Below, piece by piece: positions 1-4,768 of a stretch of 11,461 nt of DNA. Location: positions 1 to 11,461 of the forward strand of contig JAKEHA010000160.1 of assembly GCA_022615275.1 (NCBI GenBank). The letters are read 5' to 3'. How positions within the stretch are numbered: position 1 is the stretch's first letter; each line of letters starts with the position of its first letter. Below the pieces are notes generated by a model. It saw only the letters and a program-made list of their open reading frames with translations. It ran no database searches and was not told where the DNA came from. Origin of the DNA: Candidatus Latescibacterota bacterium (GTDB lineage Bacteria; Krumholzibacteriota; Krumholzibacteriia; WVZY01; JAKEHA01). The position numbers were made by a program, and so were the translations under genes.

Positions 1-2
1 AT

Positions 3-410
3 CACACCATCAACATCTTCAGCCAGATCGGCATGATCATGTTGATCGGTCTGGTGACGAAGAACGGCATCTTGATCGTCGAGTTCGCCAACCAGCGCCG
101 CGACGCGGGGCTTTCGCGCCTGGAGGCCATCCAGGACGCCGCCGCCGCGCGCTTCCGTCCCATTCTGATGACCAGCTTGTCGACCATGCTCGGCATTCTG
201 CCCGTGGCGTTGGGACTGGGTGCGGGCTCGGCCAGCCGCGTGTCCATGGGTATCGCGGTGGTGGGCGGAATGTTGCTCGCGACGGGTCTGACCCTCTACG
301 TCATCCCGGCCGTGTACTCGTACCTCTCGAAGGAGACGCGCGCGGCGCGCATCCAGGAGCACTTCGAAATCGCGGAAGCGAACGGGGTCAGAAACGGTAC
401 GCGAGGTTGA
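3..410 (+). CDS. RND-family efflux transporter permease, C-terminal part (5' end outside window)
   Basis: This is the last ~135 residues of a proton-driven inner-membrane pump of the AcrB/MexB (HAE1) type, which works with a periplasmic adaptor and an outer-membrane channel to export hydrophobic compounds. The frame is open from base 3 without a start, so the gene enters from upstream. The segment INIFSQIGMIMLIGLVTKNG followed by ILIVEFANQ is the classic family signature in the C-terminal transmembrane half. It is followed by the RFRPILMTSLSTMLGILPVA block, a Gly-rich stretch (GLGAGSASR) and a last membrane helix ending at the VIPAVYSYL motif. The protein then ends in a short charged tail. 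Family members have about 1030 residues, so most of the gene is missing here. Its last 23 bases overlap the end of the convergent minus-strand outer-membrane gene, and no terminator is visible between them. The substrate cannot be told from this part. Confidence 0.93.
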   Translation, partial: HTINIFSQIGMIMLIGLVTKNGILIVEFANQRRDAGLSRLEAIQDAAAARFRPILMTSLSTMLGILPVALGLGAGSASRVSMGIAVVGGMLLATGLTLYVIPAVYSYLSKETRAARIQEHFEIAEANGVRNGTRG

Positions 411-1068
411 GACGGTACTCGGGCTCGTCGATCCAGACGAACGAGCCTTGCAGCACGATGCCGATGCGCGAGAGCAGGGTTAGCCCGATGACCCCACCCA
501 CGACGCTCTCGGGAACGAGGTCCTCTTCGGTCCACGGTGCTTGCGGTTGGACGACGAGATAGGAGACCGTGGGTCCTCCCCACATAGAACCGTCGATTCT
601 CCCGATACTGAACTCCTGCTGTCCCAAGAACGTCCAGTCGATTCCTCGCGTTATGTAATCCTTCCAGCCAGGTTCTCGGTACGCGTCCAGACGACGATAG
701 TAGTGGATCCCGGTCGACAACGCGAAGTCGTGGCGGGACCACACCAGTGCCGCGATGCCGGCACCGACGGTGTACTGCACGACGTCGGTCTCGAAGAACA
801 TGGAGTTCGGATCGCCCGACAATTCGAACGATAGCGTCGCGCTGGCCGTGAGCCCGTAGCGAATCGTGACCGGATAGTCCTCTCCCTTCCACTGGAACGG
901 TTCTCCGTCGTCGGGATCGATGAGGCGATCCACGTGGCGCTCCAGCACGCCGATTTCCAGCTCGCGCTCGCGGAGCAACGGCCCGAGCACTTCCGCGTTC
1001 GCTTCGATTGGAATCGCGAGGCAAGCAATCGCCGCGGCGAGCCAGGCCGGGTTGCACCGTCTCGCCAC
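388..1068 (-). CDS. Putative outer-membrane beta-barrel protein (second of a tandem pair)
   Basis: Predicted exported protein of 226 residues with no recognised family. I chose a GTG start at 1068, not the longer open frame from 1179. It sits 8 bases after a strong GGGGAGG (1083-1077) and gives a clean signal peptide (positive RR, then AWLAAAIACLAIP, cleavage near ANA). The upstream extension would overlap the preceding gene by more than 100 bases and has no secretion signal. The mature part alternates polar and hydrophobic residues in short strands and ends in Tyr-Arg-Phe; a terminal aromatic residue is the usual barrel-assembly signal. Its start lies one base past the stop of the neighbouring gene (TGA, C, GTG), so translation is probably coupled. 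The two mature N-termini (EVLGPLLRERE here, QIIAPLLEKHA in the neighbour) and the last ~38 residues look alike, so the pair is probably paralogous. Membrane location is inferred, and function is unknown. Confidence 0.8.
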   Translation of the reverse strand: MARRCNPAWLAAAIACLAIPIEANAEVLGPLLRERELEIGVLERHVDRLIDPDDGEPFQWKGEDYPVTIRYGLTASATLSFELSGDPNSMFFETDVVQYTVGAGIAALVWSRHDFALSTGIHYYRRLDAYREPGWKDYITRGIDWTFLGQQEFSIGRIDGSMWGGPTVSYLVVQPQAPWTEEDLVPESVVGGVIGLTLLSRIGIVLQGSFVWIDEPEYRLNLAYRF

Positions 1069-1069
1069 G

Positions 1070-1759
1070 TCAATCGCCTCCCCGCGAGCGTACCGAGATG
1101 CCCAGCCGCAATTGCGGATGATCGGCATAAAGAACGTAGGCAAAGCCGCTGATGTAGTCGAACAGAACCGCGTACGCACCGGCGGCGCCGCCGAACTTCG
1201 TTTCCGGTTCGCTCGTGATGGGATCGTCCAGGCCCCACGCGTAGTTCTCGATCAAGTCGTCGACGAACATCGGGCCAGCCCACAAATCGAGACGCTGCCC
1301 GGACCAATCGAACGATGTCTCCGCGAGCACACCCGCGTTCCACCCGCGCGTTCGTTTGTCGAAGCGACTATCGGACTCGTCGTGGTCGTAGACTTCGTTG
1401 TAGGTAACGGTGGCGACGAGATTCCATCGCTGCGCGCGGTAAAGCGGCGCCGTCGCCCCGCCCCCGATCACCCAGCGCGTATACGGCTGATAGGGCGCGG
1501 TGTCGTTCTCGATGCCCCAGAGCCCCCCTTCCGCGGAGAGCGTCAACCAATCGAACGCGCCGAAACGACCGAAGAACGACGCCACCTCCCACTGCGCGTC
1601 GTCGAGCGAAGGAACATCGCGGTCGAACCACTTGTAGGCGTAGCCGCCTTCGACGGCGTGCTTCTCGAGCAGAGGGGCTATGATTTGAGCGTTCGAAGGA
1701 AACGCACCGACCGTCGCGATTGCGCACGCGCCGAGTATCGCCGCCGCCGACCTTCGCAT
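1070..1759 (-). CDS. Putative outer-membrane beta-barrel protein (first of a tandem pair)
   Basis: Exported protein of 229 residues, no family recognised. It begins with a signal peptide (MRRSAAAILGACAIATVGA, cleavage near SNA-Q). The mature part has amphipathic strand-like segments rich in Trp, Tyr and Gly (for example WNLVATVTYNEVYDHDE and FGGAAGAYAVLFDYISGFAY), typical of small 8-10-strand barrels. Its end, LRLGISVRSRGGD, lacks a terminal aromatic residue, unlike its paralogue. The ATG lies one base after the TAG of the large upstream lipoprotein gene and has no clear Shine-Dalgarno of its own, so ribosomes probably reinitiate from that gene. It and the following gene look like a duplication. 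The lipoprotein-plus-two-barrels order suggests a shared surface role, but this is inference. A soluble periplasmic beta protein is the main alternative. Confidence 0.8.
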   Translation of the reverse strand: MRRSAAAILGACAIATVGAFPSNAQIIAPLLEKHAVEGGYAYKWFDRDVPSLDDAQWEVASFFGRFGAFDWLTLSAEGGLWGIENDTAPYQPYTRWVIGGGATAPLYRAQRWNLVATVTYNEVYDHDESDSRFDKRTRGWNAGVLAETSFDWSGQRLDLWAGPMFVDDLIENYAWGLDDPITSEPETKFGGAAGAYAVLFDYISGFAYVLYADHPQLRLGISVRSRGGD

Positions 1760-1760
1760 G

Positions 1761-3506
1761 CTACGGACGGTGATAGGACAGTGAAAACAGACGGAAGCGC
1801 GAATCCGCGGTCATGCGAACGATCGAACCATCCAGCGCGGCGACCAACGCTATGTACTCATTCGAAATCTCGCCCGAGGCCGATTTCCACGTACCCCCGC
1901 TCTTCACGAACGAGTAGGGATAGCCGACACCGATAATGTGATCGGGACCCGATCCGACGACGAACTCGAAACCGCCCTCAGTCGGGCCGAAGAGATGGAA
2001 GGTCGTGCCGTCGTAGCGGACGATACCGCCGCGTTGCGTCAGGTACACCTCGCGGTCGGAGAGGCCCCACACATCGCCGTAACGGCCGTCGGCCACCTTC
2101 GTCAAGGTCGAGCCGTCGTACTTCCACGTGCCGTTGGCACCCAAAACGATCGCGTAGTCGGAACGGGCCGCCCAGACGCGGTAGAGATAGTCGTTCACGG
2201 CGTCGACGGACGTCCACGCGACGCCGTCCCAACGCGAGATATGATCGTTGGTGACCGCAAAGAGGTGTCCATCGGGCGAGGGGCAAAGGTCGTACGTGTT
2301 CACGTCACTTATCGGCGTCCATTCAGCACCGTCGTAGTGAAGGATGCCGTCGTTCCCATCGCCGAGATACAGGTCGTTCCAGTCTCCGCCGACCAACGCG
2401 CTCGGATCCCCGCCCCAGTCTCCGAGGTCCTCCGTCGTCCACGTTCCGTGATCGAAGCGGGACACCCCGTACCGGCCGACGACCACGAGCCGTTGCGGTG
2501 ATTCCGCCCACACGACTCGGGCGTACTGCGGCTTACCAGGTATCGCCGTCGACCAACCAGTTCCGTCGTTGTGGAGCAACACGTCGAAACCCGCTGCGAG
2601 GAAGATATCGCTGGAACTACTCGCCCACGTCGACGTCATGTACTGTGCGCCGGGAACGGACTCGGCTTGCCAATTGGCACCGTCGTAGCGCAGGAGTACT
2701 CCGTCGCAGCACGTGGTCGCGTAGAGTTGGTCGGACGCGACCCCCACCAGATCGCGGACCGCACCGATCGGCTGCGGCAGCGGCATGGCGCTCCATTGGA
2801 TACCATCCCATCGCCAAATGGCGCCGACGCCGGCGGCATCGCTGCCCGCCGCGATCATGTCGTCGGGGGTCGTGCCCCAGAAACCGCGAACGAGGCCCGG
2901 CGCAGCCTCGCTGGTCCAGTTGGTTCCGTCCCATCTATAGAGCGAGTCGGGACCGTAGTAGGACCAACGTGCCACAACGAGCCGGTTGCCGGTGAACGCG
3001 AAGGCGGACGCCGGGGTCGCGTTGCCGTTAGCAAACGTGTGCAGCGTGTCCCAGTCCGCGCCGTCGAAGTGATGGACCAGGTTCTGGTCCATCAGATACA
3101 CGTCGTTCGCGCTCGTCCCCGTGATTCGTTGGCCGGAGAGACCCACGTCCAACCACCCGGCGCCGTCGAAGTGCTTCACGGCATTGTACGTTGCGACGTA
3201 GATATCGCTCGGACCCGATCCCCAGATATCGTCGACGTCGGAGGGCAAACCGAATGGAATCCACTCCCACGACTGCCCGTCGAAATGGCGAAGCGGCGCT
3301 ACACCGCCCTGGTAGCCGACCCAGACGTCGTCGGGGCCGCTGCCCCAAAGCGCCGAAATGCTGCTCGAGCGCGGAAACGAATCGATCGCAGTCCATTGCA
3401 GCTCTTCGCGGGTATCCGCAACGCCTACCGGCTTCTGATCGCACGCCGCCATGCCGATCGCGATCGAGAGCACCGTGAGGGGAAGAAGAAGGGAGCGCGC
3501 GGACAT
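1761..3506 (-). CDS. Lipoprotein with ~13 WxxxxxDhahg…HFDGxxW propeller-like repeats
   Basis: A 581-residue predicted lipoprotein. The start at 3506 gives a standard lipoprotein signal (MSARSLLLPLTVLSIAIG, then MAA-Cys22). The in-frame ATG at 3557 would add 17 residues with an internal Arg/Pro cluster and would place the likely promoter inside the gene. After a short linker the protein is built of repeats of about 40-45 residues. Each has an IWGSGPSDIYV-like strand and ends in an HFDGxxW box. I count 13 such ends: HFDGQSW, HFDGAGW, HFDGADW, RWDGTNW, RWDGIQW, RYDGANW, HNDGTGW, RFDHGTW, HYDGAEW, RWDGVAW, KYDGSTL, RYDGTTF and VKSGGTW. The last few and the eighth have drifted. Such W/DG repeats are common in large lipoprotein sets of myxobacteria and related uncultured lineages and probably fold as beta-propeller blades; 13 would suit two stacked propellers. 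No catalytic motif is seen. It heads a three-gene operon with two barrel proteins. Its ligand is unknown. Confidence 0.85.
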   Translation of the reverse strand: MSARSLLLPLTVLSIAIGMAACDQKPVGVADTREELQWTAIDSFPRSSSISALWGSGPDDVWVGYQGGVAPLRHFDGQSWEWIPFGLPSDVDDIWGSGPSDIYVATYNAVKHFDGAGWLDVGLSGQRITGTSANDVYLMDQNLVHHFDGADWDTLHTFANGNATPASAFAFTGNRLVVARWSYYGPDSLYRWDGTNWTSEAAPGLVRGFWGTTPDDMIAAGSDAAGVGAIWRWDGIQWSAMPLPQPIGAVRDLVGVASDQLYATTCCDGVLLRYDGANWQAESVPGAQYMTSTWASSSSDIFLAAGFDVLLHNDGTGWSTAIPGKPQYARVVWAESPQRLVVVGRYGVSRFDHGTWTTEDLGDWGGDPSALVGGDWNDLYLGDGNDGILHYDGAEWTPISDVNTYDLCPSPDGHLFAVTNDHISRWDGVAWTSVDAVNDYLYRVWAARSDYAIVLGANGTWKYDGSTLTKVADGRYGDVWGLSDREVYLTQRGGIVRYDGTTFHLFGPTEGGFEFVVGSGPDHIIGVGYPYSFVKSGGTWKSASGEISNEYIALVAALDGSIVRMTADSRFRLFSLSYHRP

Positions 3507-3515
3507 GAGAAAAAT

Positions 3516-3545
3516 AGGATACCGGCGCGGCCGATGCCACGTCAA
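3516..3545 (-). promoter_or_regulatory. Sigma-70-like promoter for the lipoprotein operon, possibly leaderless
   Basis: On the minus strand, TTGACG (3545-3540) and TATCCT (3521-3516) are separated by 18 bases and match the -35/-10 consensus at 5/6 and 4/6 positions. The predicted transcription start is near 3509-3506, at or just before the ATG at 3506. No Shine-Dalgarno lies in the ~20 bases before that ATG. The promoter is in the 59-base gap after the cupin gene. It is a pattern match only. Confidence 0.5.
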
Positions 3546-3565
3546 GGTGCCTACCATCGCAACGG

Positions 3566-3925
3566 CTACAACCGCTCGAGTCGTTCCTTCGTCCGCTCGT
3601 TGCGCACGTTGCCCGTGTTGAGCGTGCTCGCCGGTTCGAACAGCAGCACGTGCGCCTCTTCGTTGGCGACCGGCTTGTGTTCGACGCCGCGCGGGACGAT
3701 GAAGAACTCGCCTTCGTGAATCCGTTCCACCCGATCCCGCAAGTGCATGTCGAACGACCCGCGCACGACGAGGAACATCTCGTCCTCGACGTCGTGGTGG
3801 TGCCAGACGAACTCGCCCTTGAACTTGACCAGCTTGACGAGCTGGCCGTTCAGCTCGCCGACGATCTTCGGGCTCCAGTGCTCGGAGAATCTCTCGAACG
3901 TCTTGGCTATATTGACGACGCTCAT
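3566..3925 (-). CDS. Small single-domain cupin protein
   Basis: A 119-residue cytoplasmic protein made of one RmlC-type cupin fold. The start at 3925 is fixed by GGGAGGAG at 3940-3933, seven bases upstream; the longer frame to 3964 would run through that ribosome site. Cupin motif 1 is complete: His42 and His44 in WHHHDVEDEMF, a Glu at 47-49 and Gly56. Motif 2, GEFFIVPRGVEHKPVAN (72-88), supplies the fourth ligand, His83. A divalent metal site (3 His + 1 Glu) is therefore expected. The 'HHHDVEDE … F(I)VPRGVEHKP' wording is that of a common family of small cupins of unassigned or isomerase/dioxygenase-like function. The substrate is not predictable. It is divergent from the broken secreted-protein gene and 59 bases ahead of the lipoprotein operon, which has its own promoter-like element. 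It is probably a single-gene unit, as no gene of an obvious pathway adjoins it. Confidence 0.9.
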   Translation of the reverse strand: MSVVNIAKTFERFSEHWSPKIVGELNGQLVKLVKFKGEFVWHHHDVEDEMFLVVRGSFDMHLRDRVERIHEGEFFIVPRGVEHKPVANEEAHVLLFEPASTLNTGNVRNERTKERLERL

Positions 3926-3941
3926 ACCGCTACTCCTCCCG

Positions 3942-3950
3942 TGGTATAAT
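3942..3950 (+). promoter_or_regulatory. Extended -10 promoter (TGG-TATAAT)
   Basis: A perfect TATAAT at 3945-3950 preceded by the TGN extension makes an extended -10 element, a class that needs little or no -35; none is seen at 16-18 bases. The start site would be near 3957, about 47 bases before the GTG at 4004. It lies in the 78-base divergent gap with the cupin gene. The complement also contains TATA-like sequence, but no convincing cupin promoter with a -35 was found. Confidence 0.6.
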
Positions 3951-3990
3951 CTCGACTCTGCCAATCGACCCTGCGCCGAAACCCCTGACT

Positions 3991-3996
3991 AGGAGG
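3991..3996 (+). promoter_or_regulatory. Strong Shine-Dalgarno (AGGAGG) deciding a GTG start
   Basis: AGGAGG ends seven bases before the GTG at 4004. With the extended -10 upstream and the secretion signal downstream, it shows that a real gene began here even though its body is now replaced by antisense fhs sequence. Confidence 0.75.
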
Positions 3997-4003
3997 CAAC
4001 GCC

Positions 4004-4534
4004 GTGACTACTCGACTCGCGCTCCTCGCTTGCCTTGCGCTCGCATTTCCCGCCCGTGCCCAAATAGGTACCGGTATCGCCACTGGAGCTGTCCTTGGGG
4101 TCGTATGCGACGCTTTCGGGCAGTTTGTCGAGCATCGCCGCCAGCAGGTTGTGCGCGGTGGTGATGGCGTGGATGTCGCCGTTGAAGTGGAGGTTGATGT
4201 CCTCCATCGGAATGACCTGCGCATAGCCACCGCCGGTGGCACCGCCCTTCATGCCGAACACGGGCCCCAACGACGGCTCCCGCAGCGCGATCATGCCGCG
4301 GCGCCCGAGCTTTCCGATGGCCTGGCCGATGCCGCCCGAGGTCAGCGTCTTGCCTTCGCCGCGGCTCGTGGGCGTCATCGCGGTCACCAGGATGAGTCGC
4401 CCGTCGGGGCGATCCTGCTGCCGTTCGAGCCAGTCCAGGCGAATCTTGCCGGTGAATTTCCCATAGAAGTCGAAGTCGTCGTCGGTGAGCCCGAACTGCG
4501 CCATGTACGTACGCATGTGGGCGCTCAAGAATAA
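4004..4534 (+). pseudogene. 5' part of a secreted small-protein gene, fused to antisense fhs sequence
   Basis: The start is convincing: promoter, AGGAGG, GTG, then a signal peptide (VTTRLALLACLALAFPARAQ, cleavage at ARA-Q) and a Gly-rich stretch (IGTGIATGAVLGVV) resembling glycine-zipper small envelope proteins. From about base 4105-4127 on, the opposite strand reads as conserved formate-tetrahydrofolate ligase. The remaining + frame residues to 4534 (Arg/Val/His-rich, low-complexity) are therefore an antisense shadow, not protein of natural design. The probable old C-terminus (KWKAQDKDKHADSHDWDW plus an Asp run) follows at 4515-4619 in a different frame. I read this as a small exported protein gene interrupted by foreign sequence. 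A 176-residue chimeric product could still be made. Assembly error is an alternative. The identity of the original protein is unknown. Confidence 0.55.
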
Positions 4535-4619
4535 GTGGAAGGCGCAAGACAAGGACAAGCACGCCGACTCTCACGACTGGGACTGGGACGACGACGACGA
4601 TGACGAGGACGACACTTAG
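4515..4619 (+). pseudogene. Detached Asp-rich C-terminal tail of the interrupted gene
   Basis: A + strand frame reads MWALKNKWKAQDKDKHADSH and then DWDW plus a run of Asp/Glu to a TAG at 4617-4619. It has no Shine-Dalgarno of its own and is one base out of frame with the GTG start at 4004, so it cannot be reached by simple translation. The Lys/Asp-to-acidic pattern is a plausible exported-protein C-terminus. Placed right after the fhs fragment, it looks like the other half of the interrupted gene. A free 34-38 residue peptide from ATG 4503 or 4515 is possible but unsupported. Confidence 0.4.
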
Positions 4620-4632
4620 GCGCCCCGCCTGA

Positions 4633-4657
4633 TCACAGGTGTGAGATTTCTTCACAC
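4633..4657 (+). promoter_or_regulatory. TGTGA/TCACA dyads: candidate enhancer (UAS) for the sigma-54 promoter
   Basis: TCACA-GG-TGTGA (4633-4644) overlaps GTGTGA-N7-TCACAC (4639-4657), so three half-sites lie within 25 bases. The centre is about 95-105 bases upstream of the -24 GG of the next promoter, a normal distance for the dimer sites of NtrC-type activators. The second arm pair could also form a small RNA hairpin, but no T-run follows it. The rest of the gap to 4739 shows no gene. The assignment to the downstream regulator is inference. Confidence 0.4.
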
Positions 4658-4739
4658 TCGGCGCTGGACAGGCTGCACGGACGATGCCGTAACCGTATTG
4701 ATTACAACTAAATAACCGCTCTGGACGCGGCCCGACCCG

Positions 4740-4754
4740 TGGCATGACACTTGC
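4740..4754 (+). promoter_or_regulatory. Sigma-54 (-24/-12) promoter of the envelope/NtrYX-like operon
   Basis: TGGCATGACACTTGC matches the RpoN consensus TGGCACG-N4-TTGC at all but one position, with GG (4741-4742) and GC (4753-4754) separated by exactly 10 bases. The start site expected about 12 bases beyond the GC falls at 4765-4768, immediately before the ATG at 4769. The operon it would drive encodes a sigma-54 activator itself, which makes the match more credible than motif score alone. Confidence 0.8.
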
Positions 4755-4768
4755 GCTTTGGGCGGCGC

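Larger units (their letters stand above)
3989..4558 (-). pseudogene. fhs: Formate-tetrahydrofolate ligase (fhs) internal fragment
   Basis: Only bases ~4501-4127 of this open frame are homologous. They give about 125 residues matching the N-terminal quarter of Fhs (family ~555 residues), the ATP-dependent enzyme that makes 10-formyl-tetrahydrofolate. Visible hallmarks, in order, are GLTDDDFDFYGKFTGKI, the ATP-binding loop region LILVTAMTPTSRGEGKTLTS, REPSLGPVFGMKGGATGGGY, and AQVIPMEDINLHFNGDIHAI followed by TTAHNLLAAMLD. The nucleotide loop (GEGKT) is intact and there is no frameshift or stop. The match stops abruptly after MLD: the following residues (KLPESVAYDPKD…) are the complement of the secreted-protein gene. 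The first ~18 residues before MAQFG are likewise the complement of the Asp-rich tail. More than three-quarters of the enzyme is missing, so it cannot be active. Its good conservation argues for a recent insertion, or a chimeric assembly. Confidence 0.75.

Noticed and set aside
1069..1179. Longer N-terminus of the second barrel protein from ATG 1179
   Set aside because: It would overlap the upstream gene by ~110 bases, whereas the GTG at 1068 has a strong Shine-Dalgarno and a signal peptide.
3507..3557. ATG 3557 as start of the propeller lipoprotein
   Set aside because: It has no ribosome site, adds a non-signal Arg/Pro segment, and places the promoter-like hexamers inside the gene.
2571..3719. 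382-codon + strand open frame across the lipoprotein and cupin genes
   Set aside because: It is a shadow of two clear minus-strand genes, with no Shine-Dalgarno and no signal or domain.
3912..3950. TTGACG (3912) as -35 partner of the TATAAT at 3945
   Set aside because: The spacing is 27 bases, far outside the usable range. The TGN extension explains the promoter without it.
4640..4656. CRP-type binding site (TGTGA…TCACA)
   Set aside because: The half-sites are separated by 7 bases, not the 6 of CRP, and no CRP evidence is available. It fits better as a candidate enhancer for the local activator.
4639..4657. Intrinsic terminator after the interrupted secreted-protein gene
   Set aside because: The stem is only 6 pairs and no T-run follows.
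4751..4768. TTG start at 4751 for the Omp85-like protein
   Set aside because: It lies inside the -12 half of the sigma-54 promoter and would spoil the signal peptide with an Arg-rich extension.
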